A DNA stretch of 64,000 bases from a bacterium OL-1 (GCA_000752675.2 LM994627.1:127767-191766); one strand, 5' to 3'. Counted from the first letter of the stretch, positions 6,497-15,776 are shown. Notes: a model not told the origin generated them from the sequence alone. A program made the numbers and translations.

Positions 6497-6849
6497 GCAC
6501 ACGCAGCATTACTAGCGACAAAGGTCGCGCCCCACGCCAGGAGCGCGGCCATATTTGTGCCTATCGACATAACGTAGTGACTTAGTGCGGCCACACCCCG
6601 CCACACCTGCGAAAACAGCGAAAACAACAGCGATACGCAACAGAGAGAACGGAACAGCGTTAGCAACAAAACCGCAGGTAGAGAGGGCAGTGGGGAGGGG
6701 GTTAAATCACGAAACACAAAACGGCGCTACCCAGCGGCCCCGCTCATTTTTACACGCGACCGAAATTGGCCGATTTGCCGTAACTGGCTTTTCGCGTAAC
6801 GGGGGACAGCGGTCCGAAAATCCCCCGAAAAGAGGGGAGAATCGCGGAA
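6497..6849. other. gene-free stretch before the packaging genes
   Basis: I see no supported gene. The stretch holds repeated GCGAAAACA units near 6611-6630, the third copy of AAAACCGCAGGT (6668-6679) and a G/C-run palindrome TCCCCCGAAAAGAGGGGAG near 6821-6839. Phage packaging sites (cos or pac) commonly lie just upstream of terS, so this is the likely place for one, but no site can be named from sequence alone. Confidence 0.4.
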
Positions 6850-7188
6850 ATGCGCCAGTTCACCTGCAAATACTGCGGGAAGACGTTCTTCGCCAAGAAC
6901 CAGACCGCCAAATACTGCTCAACCAAGTGCCGTGTGTACGCCAAGCGTGCCAGGGACAAGGCCAAGGCCCCGACAGACGGCCTCAAGGTCGACTACCCGG
7001 TGCCGCACGAGGCCACTTGCAAGAATCGTGCGGTCACGGAGGCCGCTGTCGCAAGCGAGGTGGCGAGCGCACGCGGCATGGTGGCCTTCTTCGACGTTGC
7101 GTCGCAGCGAGGCCCCGTGGAGACGCGCGAGGCGTGCGGGCACATCGCCCGTGGCTTCAAGGAGACGCTTGAGGGGGTCGGCCTATGA
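6850..7188 (+). CDS. zinc-finger protein upstream of the terminase, 112 aa
   Basis: ATG at 6850 after GGGGAG at 6834-6839. The N-terminus has CKYCGKTFFAKNQTAKYC and then STKCRVYAKRARDK, a C2-C2 zinc knuckle in the MYM/HNH-like style with a basic linker, followed by a helical part. No HNH histidines are seen, so nuclease activity is not supported. Its stop overlaps the terS start (ATGAG), so the two are co-translated; a helper role in packaging is possible. Confidence 0.6.
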   Translation: MRQFTCKYCGKTFFAKNQTAKYCSTKCRVYAKRARDKAKAPTDGLKVDYPVPHEATCKNRAVTEAAVASEVASARGMVAFFDVASQRGPVETREACGHIARGFKETLEGVGL

Positions 7189-7679
7189 GGGGGAGGAAGC
7201 CGAAGGCGCTCGCGCAGCGCAGGGAGAGGGACCACGTAGACGTGACCGCGACCGTGATGGAGGGCGCGGGGCAGCTATCCAAGCCAGCGTCCGTTGCGTC
7301 CGTGCCGAGGCTCAGCGAGATATGGGACTCGACAGTGGGCAGCGGCATGGCGTTCAGGCCGGAGGACGGACCTCTCCTTGAGCAGTTCGTCTTCGACCTC
7401 GCGCTCGCCGAGGAGTGCCGAGCGAACATGGTCGACAAGGACGGCAGGCCGACGCCGCTGCTCAGGGCGGAGGACGAGTACGGCAACGTGCAGATGGTCG
7501 ACAACCCATACTTCAAGAAGATGCGCGAGGTGTCCAGCGACGCCCTCAAGCTCGCAAACGACCTCGGCATGACGCCGGTGGCGAGGGCGAGGCTCGGCCT
7601 CACGCAGGCGAACACGAACGCGGTGCAGCTCTCCATCCAGGAGACCGTCATCCGGGCGATGGAGCGCAGCGGTGTATAG
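7185..7679 (+). CDS. terS: phage terminase small subunit, P27 family
   Basis: 164 aa, the usual size for P27-type small subunits. The basic start MRGRKPKALAQRRERD is typical, as is the later pattern of an LLEQFVFDLALAEECR helix, a Y..NPYFKKMRE segment, and LGMTPVARARLGL. The small subunit binds the packaging site and hands DNA to the large subunit. The gene overlaps its neighbours by 4 and 8 bases, in the standard order of HK97-like packaging modules. Confidence 0.85.
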   Translation: MRGRKPKALAQRRERDHVDVTATVMEGAGQLSKPASVASVPRLSEIWDSTVGSGMAFRPEDGPLLEQFVFDLALAEECRANMVDKDGRPTPLLRAEDEYGNVQMVDNPYFKKMREVSSDALKLANDLGMTPVARARLGLTQANTNAVQLSIQETVIRAMERSGV

Positions 7680-9150
7680 GACCCCGATACGCCGGTACTC
7701 CAAGGCTGGGCTGCGGGAGGCCAAGGCACGCCAGATATTCTGCGAGGCGTTCCTCACACACGCCGGAAACGACGAGTGGGCTGGAACCCCCATACGCATC
7801 GACAAGTGGAAGAACACGAACATCTGGAAGCCGCTCTTCGGAACGGGCACCGTCGACAAGAGGACCGGGAAGTTCAGGCGCAAGTACCGCCGCGCCCTCA
7901 TAGGCGTCCACCGAACCTACGGCAAGTCCGAGCTTGCGGCGTCCATCGTCCTCACCGAGGCCACCATGAACCCGGTGCCCAACGGCGAGTACGGCATCGT
8001 CGCGGACTCCAAGGCGAACACCAAGAAGGTCCGCGACTACATAGCCATCATGATTCGCAACAGCCCGCAGCTCTCCCGAGAGTGGCGCGTCAACCGCGAC
8101 AGCATCGTGAACAAGGAGACCGGGCAGCAGATATGGGTCTACCCCTACAAGGAGGCCGCGCTGCAGGGCAAGCACTTCAACGTCCTCGTCTGTGACGAGC
8201 TGCACGTCTGGAAGGACGATGCCATCTGGCAGGCCGGAGTCTCCGGCCAGGGCAAGATTTGGAACGCGCTCACCATCGGCATCACTACCGCAGGCGCGTC
8301 CAGGGACGGGTTCCTCTTCAAGCTCTACAAGAAATTGAAGAAGGACCCAGGCGCGTTCGTGTGCTGGCTCGGCATAGACGATTCCCAGGATGTCGAGGAC
8401 CGCAAGGCGTGGAGGCAGATAGTCGCGGCTGGCCGAGTGACCATGGACGAGCTTGAGGAGCAGCACGAGGCGCTCACGGGCAAGTCGTTCGAGCGGTACT
8501 GGCTCAACAGGACGCCGATGGACGAGCAGGCGGAGCCTTTCATGCACCGCGAGGACGTTGAGGCGTGCCAGGGGAGGGCGCTCACGATAGACCGCTCCCG
8601 GTGGTTCACGTTCGCAATCGACGGCGCGGTGCGAGGTGACACGCTCGCCCTCGTCGCGGCGCAGCGGCAGGGAGAGGACTGGGCGCTTGAGGAGTGGTGC
8701 TGGGACAAGCCCGGTCCGATGGGCACCTACGACCTCATGGAGGTGGCCGACGTGATACGCCAGCTCTCCATGTGCCCAGGAAACCCGTTCGGAGGCTGCG
8801 ACCCCGCGCGGATGCAGTTCCTCGTGAACTGGCTCGACCGCGAGTGCGGCATAGACGTGTCCGACATCGCGCAGACGCCCGCAATCATGTGCCCCGCCTC
8901 CGAGCTGCTCGCCAGGAGCGTTGAGACCCACAAGGCCGCGATGGCCGGGACGCCCGTGCTGGCGCAGCACTGCATAAACGCGGTGGCTGCGGAGTCGAAG
9001 GCATACGGCAGGCGTCTCGCATCCGAGAAGGGCAGGCACGGCCAGGGCACCAAGCGCATAGACGCGGCGGTCGCGGCGGCAATGGCGATGTGGGCCTACG
9101 ACAACAACGAGGCGGACACGCCGAGCGTGTGGACAATCGACCTCGGGTAG
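7672..9150 (+). CDS. terL: phage terminase large subunit
   Basis: GTG start at 7672 inside the end of terS. 492 aa, a normal size. The N-terminal ATPase has a Walker-A-like HRTYGKSELAASIVL and a Walker B LVCDELHVW with the catalytic Glu. The C-terminal nuclease half has acidic residues in FAIDGAVRGDTLALVA, CDPARMQFLV and RIDAAVAAAMA, the last being the typical end motif of this family. It drives DNA into the capsid and cuts concatemers. The start overlap and the following portal gene confirm its place. Confidence 0.9.
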   Translation: MYRTPIRRYSKAGLREAKARQIFCEAFLTHAGNDEWAGTPIRIDKWKNTNIWKPLFGTGTVDKRTGKFRRKYRRALIGVHRTYGKSELAASIVLTEATMNPVPNGEYGIVADSKANTKKVRDYIAIMIRNSPQLSREWRVNRDSIVNKETGQQIWVYPYKEAALQGKHFNVLVCDELHVWKDDAIWQAGVSGQGKIWNALTIGITTAGASRDGFLFKLYKKLKKDPGAFVCWLGIDDSQDVEDRKAWRQIVAAGRVTMDELEEQHEALTGKSFERYWLNRTPMDEQAEPFMHREDVEACQGRALTIDRSRWFTFAIDGAVRGDTLALVAAQRQGEDWALEEWCWDKPGPMGTYDLMEVADVIRQLSMCPGNPFGGCDPARMQFLVNWLDRECGIDVSDIAQTPAIMCPASELLARSVETHKAAMAGTPVLAQHCINAVAAESKAYGRRLASEKGRHGQGTKRIDAAVAAAMAMWAYDNNEADTPSVWTIDLG

Positions 9151-9292
9151 GGGACGCCGAGCGGACTATTCGGGCGTGGCTTGGTCCCCCTCCGCCAAGC
9201 CCTGGGCCTGCTCCCCCGTCGCTCGCCATGGGGCGGCGGGGGACACCGGCATGACCATTCATGTGGTGGTTTCCCAAGCGAGGAGTGTGCCG

Positions 9293-10804
9293 ATGGGGCG
9301 GTTCTCCAAAACATTAGGGCGCGTGTTCGCCCGAGCCGCGAATCTGTTCGTGCCAGGTACGTGGGACTTCTACACATACACCCACGATGACGGGACAACG
9401 GACACGATTGAGCGTGCCAAGGCGTCCAACGCCTACTACTCGAACGCATTCAGGGCGTGCCTGCTCGCCAAGGCGAGGCCGCTGGCGTCGCTGCCGGTGC
9501 ACGTCTACGAGCGCGACAATGGCGTGAGGAAGGAATCCGGCCACAGGTTCTCCGTGAGGCTGTCCTCGCTGCTCAGGACGCGCTGGAACCCGTTCATGAC
9601 CTCATCCGAGGGCATCCGGTGGATGATGATGACCAAGGACGTGCGCGGCGAGGCGTTCTGCCGCGTCGAGTTCGACGGCTCCGGCATGCCGGTGGCGATA
9701 TGGCCGATGGCTGGAACCCCAGACATCGAGGTGTCCAACGGCAAGGCCGTCTTCCGCTACTCAGGTGACAAGTTCACCGGCCCCGGCGTCTACCTGCAGG
9801 ACGAGATTGTCTGGGTCAAGTCTCCCGTCCTCGACTCCGACTGCCTGCACGGCGTCTCGCTCGCCATGCTCGGCGCACGCGAGCTGAACCTCTCCATCGA
9901 CCTTGAGGAGTTCTACGCCAACGTGCTCGACGGGGACGCCACGTTCGCCGGATGGCTTGAGACCGACCAGAAGCTACAGCAGCAGGACATCGACCAGGTG
10001 TCCAAGCAGCTCAGGGACGGCGGGGGCGTGGTGAGCGCGGGCCGAGTGCGAATCTTCGACAAGGGTCTCTCCTACAAGACCAACGGGCAGTCCATGGTGG
10101 ACATGAGCCTCGTGGAGCAGGAGCGTTGGATTCTGCAGCAGACGTGTCGCACGCTCTCGGTGCCGCCGCAGGAAGTGTTCGACCTCTCCAACGCGACCTA
10201 CTCGAACATCGAGCAGGGCGCAATCAACTTCGCCAACAAGACGCTCGTGCCCGAGTGCAAGGCTCTTGAGGAGGCGTTCTCGGGAATCCTCTGGGCGGCT
10301 GGCTATACCAGCGACTACGTGCAGTTCGACATGAACGGCCTCCTGCGCGGCTCCTACAAGGAGCGCATGGACGGCTACCGCATCGCAATCTACGCGGGCA
10401 TCTACTGCCCGAACGACGTGCTCGCCAAGGAGGACATGCCGCCATACGAGGGAGGCCAGTACCACCTCCGCTCCACCGCCTACTACGCAATCGACCCGGA
10501 GACCGGCGAAGCCATGCCACAGCAGCCAGAGGCGGAGGCTGCGGCACCCGGCGGCTCGGGCGAGGGCGAGCGCGATGACGGCCACGGGGACGGCACCGAG
10601 GACCCCGACGCGAAGGGCACCGCCCTCGCCGTCATCCACGCCGACATGGCCGAGCGAATCCGCGATAGGTACCGGAGCGCCGGTGACACGGACCGGTTCA
10701 GGGAGTTCGCCAGGAAGGTCCTCACGCCGCTCTCCGCAGCGTACGAGGTGGACGGCATTGAGTACGACATGGACACCGACATCGAGGAGATTATCAATGG
10801 TTGA
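9293..10804 (+). CDS. phage portal protein, HK97 family
   Basis: The ATG at 9293 with GAGGAG 8 bases upstream gives MGRFSKTLGRVFARAAN, a normal portal start; the in-frame start at 9176 lacks a ribosome site. 503 aa. Signs of the family are the NAYYSNAFRACLLAKARPLA helix, DEIVWVKSPVLDSDCLHG, and PPQEVFDLSNATYSNIEQG leading to the stem region. The C-terminal 100 residues are acidic and low-complexity (GEGERDDGHGDG). It forms the dodecameric ring through which DNA enters. The stop overlaps the protease start by 8 bases. Confidence 0.88.
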   Translation: MGRFSKTLGRVFARAANLFVPGTWDFYTYTHDDGTTDTIERAKASNAYYSNAFRACLLAKARPLASLPVHVYERDNGVRKESGHRFSVRLSSLLRTRWNPFMTSSEGIRWMMMTKDVRGEAFCRVEFDGSGMPVAIWPMAGTPDIEVSNGKAVFRYSGDKFTGPGVYLQDEIVWVKSPVLDSDCLHGVSLAMLGARELNLSIDLEEFYANVLDGDATFAGWLETDQKLQQQDIDQVSKQLRDGGGVVSAGRVRIFDKGLSYKTNGQSMVDMSLVEQERWILQQTCRTLSVPPQEVFDLSNATYSNIEQGAINFANKTLVPECKALEEAFSGILWAAGYTSDYVQFDMNGLLRGSYKERMDGYRIAIYAGIYCPNDVLAKEDMPPYEGGQYHLRSTAYYAIDPETGEAMPQQPEAEAAAPGGSGEGERDDGHGDGTEDPDAKGTALAVIHADMAERIRDRYRSAGDTDRFREFARKVLTPLSAAYEVDGIEYDMDTDIEEIING

Positions 10805-11507
10805 CATCTACGTGTACGGAGAGATTGGCGAGGACTTCTGGGATGACGGCAGCAGCACCAGCGCATCCGACTTCGCCAAGCAGCTCAGGGACGCCGACGG
10901 CGATGACGTGACAATCCACGTCAACAGCGTGGGCGGCAACGTCTTCGACGCCAACACCATGAGCGAGCTTGTGCGCTCGTACAAGGGCAGGACAACCACC
11001 TCCATCGAGGGACTCGCCGCGAGCGCCGCGAGCTTCTTCGCCCTCACCGCAGACACCGTGGTGATGAACCCGTCCGCCCTCCTGATGATTCACAACCCGT
11101 ACACCGCATGCTACGGCAACGCCGATGAGATGCGCAGGACCGCCGACATGCTCGACAAGGTGCGCTCGACCATCACCGGCCAGTACGTGCGCAAGACCGG
11201 CATGGATGACTCGGAAATCGAGAAGATGATGGACGAGGAGACGTGGCTCGACGCATCGGAGGCGCTCGAACTCGGCTTCGTGGACTCGCTGTCAGACGCC
11301 GAGCCAATCGCCGCGTGCCTCACCAAGGACGCCCTCGACCGGTTCAAGTCCGCCCCAGACTCCCTCAAGGGGCAGCTCTTGGGCGCGGGGGACACCGGCG
11401 CGAGCATCAAGCCAAGCGAACCCAAGGCCGCAGAGCAGGGCGCTGCTGCCGGGGCGGAGGCCGCTCCCAGGGTCGTGTGCATCAACGGTACGTTCCTCAA
11501 ACTCTAA
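10797..11507 (+). CDS. ClpP-like head maturation (prohead) protease
   Basis: ATG at 10797 overlaps the portal stop. 236 aa. It has the ClpP fold marks: HVNSVGGNVFDANTMSELV, the nucleophile serine in GLAASAASFF (Ser76) and the catalytic histidine in LLMIHNPY (His99). It cuts capsid scaffold parts during head assembly. The C-terminal 40 residues are alanine-rich and disordered. Its place between portal and capsid is standard for HK97-type phages. Confidence 0.85.
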   Translation: MVDIYVYGEIGEDFWDDGSSTSASDFAKQLRDADGDDVTIHVNSVGGNVFDANTMSELVRSYKGRTTTSIEGLAASAASFFALTADTVVMNPSALLMIHNPYTACYGNADEMRRTADMLDKVRSTITGQYVRKTGMDDSEIEKMMDEETWLDASEALELGFVDSLSDAEPIAACLTKDALDRFKSAPDSLKGQLLGAGDTGASIKPSEPKAAEQGAAAGAEAAPRVVCINGTFLKL

Positions 11508-11518
11508 GGAGAACGGCA

Positions 11519-12721
11519 ATGAAGTCTTCCATCCAAATCAGGAACGAGGTCAAGGACCTTGACGAGCGCATCGCCAAGGCCAGCACAGAGTTCGCAGCCG
11601 CCGAGGGTGACGCCAAGGACGCCCTGCGCGACCAAATCAACGACTACAAGGGCCAGCAGCGTGCCCTGAACGACATGCTTGACGATGTGCTCGCAGAGGA
11701 GGACAAGGTCCGTCGCGGCGGCGGCGTGCCCCTGGCCGCTCCCGCAGCCGAGCCGAAGGACAAGGCCCCCAAGAGCGTCCTCGACTGCCTCATGGGCACC
11801 CGCGACGAGTTCAATGGCCTCAAGTTCCACGACACCATGACGTTCAACGTCAAGGACGCATACACCGACTTCAAGCTCCCCGGCACCCAGCAGCTCGACT
11901 ACACCCTGCCCCGCCAGACCTCGGACGCCCTGCCCAACTTCGGGTTCCTCGACTCCCTGCCCACCGGCACCACGCAGGCAGACGTTCTCACGTACTTCAT
12001 GAAGGACGATGACCTCTACAAGAACGCCGCCGCCGTGTGGACCCCCGGCAAGGTCAAGCCGTCCTCGGCCATGGGCTGGAAGCAGACCAGCGCCTACATC
12101 GAGACCATCGCCCACCTCATGCCCGTCCTTGAGCCGCAGCTCCGCGACTACGGCCAGCTGCAGTCCCTCATCGGCACCGAGCTGCTCTTTGGCCTGCGCA
12201 TGGTGCTCGCCGATAAGGTGCTTACCGGCAACGACGATAACGGCATCCAGGGCGTGCTCAAGAACTCCTCCATCCAGACGTACACCGCCAAGAGCGGCGA
12301 TACCATCGCCGACTCCATCTATCGCATGGGCACCGACGTGTTCATCGGCTCCGGATACCAGCCCACGCACGTCGCGATGCACCCGTACGTGGCCGAGAGC
12401 CTCGCCCTTGAGAAGGACAAGCAGGGCCGCTACATGAACGTCATGGTCAACGGCAAGCTCTGGGCGCTCAACGTTGTCGAGGACCTGCACCTCGCCACGA
12501 CCACCAGCGGAGACTCCCCGAAGACCACCTACGGCATCCTCACCTACTGGAACCAGGCCGCTACCGTCTTCACCAAGGAGACCGACTCCATCACGGTCGG
12601 CCTCGTCGGTGACCAGTTCGCATACAACGAGGCAACCATCCGCGCCGAGGGCCGTCACGGCCTCAAGGTCACCTACCCCAAGGCGTTCGCGTACCTCGCC
12701 GACTCCGGCATCACGAGGTAG
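11519..12721 (+). CDS. phage major capsid protein, HK97 fold
   Basis: ATG at 11519 after AAGGAG. 400 aa. The first 100 residues form a charged coiled coil (EVKDLDERIAKASTEFAAAE and RDQINDYKGQQRALNDML), the delta/scaffold domain removed by the protease. The rest is the HK97 shell fold, with TSAYIETIAHLMPVLEP as spine helix and the GLRMVLADKVLTGNDDN and GILTYWNQAATVFTKE segments typical of the A and P domains. It builds the capsid shell. Confidence 0.85.
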   Translation: MKSSIQIRNEVKDLDERIAKASTEFAAAEGDAKDALRDQINDYKGQQRALNDMLDDVLAEEDKVRRGGGVPLAAPAAEPKDKAPKSVLDCLMGTRDEFNGLKFHDTMTFNVKDAYTDFKLPGTQQLDYTLPRQTSDALPNFGFLDSLPTGTTQADVLTYFMKDDDLYKNAAAVWTPGKVKPSSAMGWKQTSAYIETIAHLMPVLEPQLRDYGQLQSLIGTELLFGLRMVLADKVLTGNDDNGIQGVLKNSSIQTYTAKSGDTIADSIYRMGTDVFIGSGYQPTHVAMHPYVAESLALEKDKQGRYMNVMVNGKLWALNVVEDLHLATTTSGDSPKTTYGILTYWNQAATVFTKETDSITVGLVGDQFAYNEATIRAEGRHGLKVTYPKAFAYLADSGITR

Positions 12722-12726
12722 CCGCC

Positions 12727-13524
12727 ATGCCGACGCTGGCACCGAACACGCGCACCAGGGCATCTCTGTCCGAGCTTGGCGCACTCTCGCTTGAGGGTGC
12801 GCCGGGTTCGGCCACCGTCACGCTGCTGTCTGACGGCACGTCAGAGGAGTGGGAGCAGGGGACTGCCCCCGCGCTCAAGGCGTGCCCAGAGCTGCTCACG
12901 GTCGAGTGGGAGCTGTCCGGCGTGACGGTCTCGGCGGAGGTCGACGTGGTTGCGACGCGCTACTGCACGCTTGACGAGGTTCGTGCCTACCGCGCCAGCG
13001 AGTACGGCCTCGCCGACAAGACTGACGAGGAGGTGTGGGTGGCACGCCAGCATGCCGAGGAGGTAATCGAGCGTGCCGCGCACCGCTTCTTCCAGCCGGT
13101 CATGCGCAAGGGCTTTGTCGACCGCCCGAACTGCACGACCGCCTCCATGCCGCTCATCCCGGACGTGTGCCCGAGGGACATATCCAGCGTCGCGCGCGCC
13201 TGGGACGCGAGTGGCAACCCCGTGAGCGTCGGCGTGTCCGGCCAGACGGCGCTCGACGTGTCGGCAATCCGCCCCCACGCCGCCGCCAACGTCGCGCTCG
13301 TGATGGGCATGGCTCAGACACCTGTCGAGATGCACGACGCCGTTGTCGCGCTCGCCGCGTGGTACCTGGTGCCCAAGGCTGGCCCAGACAACGCCACGTC
13401 CGAGTCTACTGACTCTGGCGTGCTCAGGTTCGTAATCGGAGGCGTGGACGGGGCACCAACGTCCCTCCCGGAGGTCAACGCGCTCGTGCAGCGGTACGGG
13501 TTCCGCGACCTGCTTGTCGGGTGA
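12727..13524 (+). CDS. head-tail connector-type protein, 265 aa
   Basis: ATG at 12727, 5 bases after the capsid stop. The second half has a long helical segment (EEVWVARQHAEEVIERAAHR) and MHDAVVALAAWYLVPKAG, which resembles gp6-like connector proteins (helical, with a late W-rich helix), and it sits where the connector gene is expected. The N-terminal 80 residues are beta-rich and not usual for gp6, so a fusion or a different neck protein is possible. Assignment rests mostly on position. Confidence 0.55.
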   Translation: MPTLAPNTRTRASLSELGALSLEGAPGSATVTLLSDGTSEEWEQGTAPALKACPELLTVEWELSGVTVSAEVDVVATRYCTLDEVRAYRASEYGLADKTDEEVWVARQHAEEVIERAAHRFFQPVMRKGFVDRPNCTTASMPLIPDVCPRDISSVARAWDASGNPVSVGVSGQTALDVSAIRPHAAANVALVMGMAQTPVEMHDAVVALAAWYLVPKAGPDNATSESTDSGVLRFVIGGVDGAPTSLPEVNALVQRYGFRDLLVG

Positions 13525-13529
13525 CGCCG

Positions 13530-13994
13530 ATGGACACCACAAACCTCTTCTCGTCCTGCATCGAGTACGTGAAGGGCCTGTCCGAGAAGGCCCTCGTGGG
13601 CGAGCGCGTCTACGTCTCAATCGGCGGCTCCACCGTCCAGAAGACGGCTGAGTTCCTCGTACGCGAGGTCGTGCAGAACGTGTCGTTCTCGGACACGGTG
13701 ACCTCGACGCTCGGGAGCCGCGCCTCCGGGCACTACCGCGTGGAGTTCTCCGTCGCGTGTCAGGCGTGGGCGCAGAGGTCCTCGCTCATCGAGGCGTCGA
13801 CGCTCGTCCAGTCGTGGGTGCTCGCCCTCTTCCGCCAGGTCGCTGCGGACAAGACGCTCGGAGGACTCTGCATCCACGCCGAGCCTTACGTCGAGAACGC
13901 CGGTACCGCCCTCGACAAGGGAACCAAGCTGTACACCGCCGCGTTCGACTTCGGCATACGCATCAAGGCCGAGATAGAACCGGCAACCGTCTAA
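13530..13994 (+). CDS. tail completion / minor neck protein, 154 aa
   Basis: ATG at 13530 just after the upstream stop; a GTG at 13521 overlapping that stop is an alternative. The beta-rich protein with a VEFSVACQAWAQRSSLIEAS segment and a YTAAFDFGIRIKAEIEP end fits small tail-completion proteins that join the tail tube to the neck. Its last six codons, including the stop, are duplicated directly downstream (see the 18-bp tandem repeat). Position between connector and tail tube supports the call. Confidence 0.55.
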   Translation: MDTTNLFSSCIEYVKGLSEKALVGERVYVSIGGSTVQKTAEFLVREVVQNVSFSDTVTSTLGSRASGHYRVEFSVACQAWAQRSSLIEASTLVQSWVLALFRQVAADKTLGGLCIHAEPYVENAGTALDKGTKLYTAAFDFGIRIKAEIEPATV

Positions 13995-14012
13995 GAACCG
14001 GCAACCGTCTAA
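13977..14012 (+). repeat. perfect 18-bp tandem duplication across a stop codon
   Basis: Unit GAACCGGCAACCGTCTAA occurs at 13977-13994 and 13995-14012. The first copy holds the last codons (EPATV, stop) of the neck gene; the second repeats them in frame, stop included, just before the tail tube ribosome site AAGGAG. Confidence 0.95.
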
Positions 14013-14023
14013 GGAGAATAACC

Positions 14024-15031
14024 ATGTCGCTCAACCCATCCATCGGCCTCGCGGCCATCGCCCTGCAGTCCGGCCGCGACACCCCGGCCACCAAGCCCAC
14101 CTACCTCCACGGCCTGACCGGCGGAACCCCGTTCGGCGCGTCGCGCTCCATCGCTAACACCGCCGTCGCGTGCGGCACCCGTGCGCCCTCCGATGCCCGC
14201 GTCGACTCTATCGAGGTCACACCCTCCATCCAGGCGCTCTGCTACCCCGACGTGTTCGGCCTCTACCTCGCCGCTGCCATGGGCAACTGCGCCTCCACCG
14301 CAGTAGACGGCAAGGATGGCTACTACAAGCACGTCTTCACCATGGGCCAGAAGATTCCCTACTGCACCATCTGGTCGCAGATTGGCACCAACAACTTCAC
14401 CCGCGCGGACGGCTGCAAGCTCGGCACGCTCACCATCAGCGCCACAGGCAACGAGCACCTGTCCATGCAGGCGGACTTCCAGGGCATCGACGCCGAGGTT
14501 GGCATCGCCGCAATCCCCGGCTCGCTTGAGGCGTCCTGCTTCGGCGGCAAGTACACCACCACGGACTGCGAGTTCAAGCTCGACGCAGCCGGTGACTCCC
14601 CGGCTGAGGCGCTCGTCTCCGAGGCCAGCTTCACCTTCGAGAACAACCTCAGCTCGCTCACGTCGCTTGGCCGCGTGACCCCGCGCGACATCGCCGAGGG
14701 CAACCTCTCCGCAGGATGCTCGGTGACCACCATCCCCGATGACATCACCGAGTACAAGAAGCTCATGACCGGCTCCGCGAGCGCCACCAAGCTCACCGGC
14801 AAGGTCGTTATGGGCAGCGTGTACGCGAAGTTCTACCACACCGAGGACTCGAACATGACGCTTGAGTTCCAGGTCAACCACTGCCCGTTCACCGCCGACT
14901 TCCCGGAGGTCGACCCCGAGGGTTCCGAGGCCACCATCCAGTTCTCCACCGACGCCGCAATCATCGCCTCGGCTGGCGAGTCCCCCGTCACCGTGACGCT
15001 CGTCAACAAGGTCGCGTCCTACACCGCGTAG
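14024..15031 (+). CDS. phage major tail (tube) protein
   Basis: ATG at 14024 with AAGGAG upstream. 335 aa. The protein is beta-rich with small and polar residues, ends in an Ig-like region (GESPVTVTLVNKV), and has ASFTFENNLSSLTSLGR, all in keeping with siphovirus tail tube proteins. It lies where the tube gene is expected after the neck genes. What follows is unusual: holin and amidase genes rather than the tail chaperone. Confidence 0.75.
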   Translation: MSLNPSIGLAAIALQSGRDTPATKPTYLHGLTGGTPFGASRSIANTAVACGTRAPSDARVDSIEVTPSIQALCYPDVFGLYLAAAMGNCASTAVDGKDGYYKHVFTMGQKIPYCTIWSQIGTNNFTRADGCKLGTLTISATGNEHLSMQADFQGIDAEVGIAAIPGSLEASCFGGKYTTTDCEFKLDAAGDSPAEALVSEASFTFENNLSSLTSLGRVTPRDIAEGNLSAGCSVTTIPDDITEYKKLMTGSASATKLTGKVVMGSVYAKFYHTEDSNMTLEFQVNHCPFTADFPEVDPEGSEATIQFSTDAAIIASAGESPVTVTLVNKVASYTA

Positions 15032-15108
15032 CGAGGCATCTGCAGGGTGATTTGACTAGGGGGCCAGGGCGCCGTGCCTCTGGCCCCCACGGACGCGCAG
15101 GGAGACGC

Positions 15109-15555
15109 ATGGAAACCTACAAGAAGCTGCTCTACTGGCTCCTTACCACCTGCATCGCGGCGGTGATTAGCGTGGTGCAGATGGGCGTGGACCCGCGCAC
15201 CGACAAGACCGTGATGGCGTGGATTTGCACGCTCGCAATCGCGGGCGTCATCTACGCCGTCGCGCAACTCTACGCCACAATGCGCGAGCGCGAGAGGCTC
15301 ACGGCGAAGCACGATGAACTCATCGACTCGGCCATGAAGGTGCTGCTGCGGCAGAAGCTCGTGAGCGAGCACGACAGGCTCATGGACCTTGGCGCGGCGA
15401 ACGACACGCAGCGTCGGAGCTGGCAGGCGTCATACGAGACGTACGAGGCACTCTGCGACGTTACCGGGGACAGCAATGGCGTGATTGACGTGTACAGGGC
15501 CAACGTGATGGCCCTTCCTAGCGACGTACCAAGCGACAAAGGAGGAGATAAGTGA
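15109..15555 (+). CDS. membrane protein of the lysis cassette, holin-like, 148 aa
   Basis: The ATG at 15109 follows GGGAG; the frame start at 15052 lacks support. Two membrane helices near the N-terminus (LLYWLLTTCIAAVISVVQMG, and VMAWICTLAIAGVIYAVAQL) are followed by a charged coiled-coil-like cytoplasmic part. The gene stands immediately before a second small holin-like gene and an amidase. A holin or antiholin role is inferred from that context; no family motif is certain. Confidence 0.55.
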   Translation: METYKKLLYWLLTTCIAAVISVVQMGVDPRTDKTVMAWICTLAIAGVIYAVAQLYATMRERERLTAKHDELIDSAMKVLLRQKLVSEHDRLMDLGAANDTQRRSWQASYETYEALCDVTGDSNGVIDVYRANVMALPSDVPSDKGGDK

Positions 15556-15776
15556 ACTACCTGATTCCAGACGGCGCATACAAGTGGCTCAAGTGGCTCG
15601 GCCTCATTGTGTGCCCCGCAATCGCCACGTTCGTCGGGGTCGTGGGCCAGGTGTGGGGCTGGCCGGATGTCGAGGCGTGGGTGACCACAATCAACGCCGC
15701 TGGCGTGCTCGTCGGCGCTCTGCTCGGCGTCTCCGCAGCCACGGCGAAGCCAGCAGACGATGGCACCGACGTTTAG
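15552..15776 (+). CDS. phage holin, 74 aa
   Basis: GTG start at 15552 after GGAGGAG, overlapping the previous stop. The product MNYLIPDGAYKWLKWLGLIV has two hydrophobic helices (LIVCPAIATFVGVVGQVW and INAAGVLVGALLGVSAA) and matches the pattern of small Gram-positive phage holins (Y-K-W-L entry, W-I-NAAGVLVGALLG). Holins form membrane holes that let the amidase reach the wall. Confidence 0.8.
   Translation: MNYLIPDGAYKWLKWLGLIVCPAIATFVGVVGQVWGWPDVEAWVTTINAAGVLVGALLGVSAATAKPADDGTDV

Noticed and set aside
6493-6717. reverse-strand hydrophobic frame before the terS module
   Set aside because: No ribosome site for any start, and the hydrophobic stretch comes from alternate reading of a GC-rich repeat.
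11504-12784. 426-codon reverse frame across the capsid gene
   Set aside because: Low-complexity Val/Gly/Leu-rich product, typical of antisense frames in high-GC DNA.
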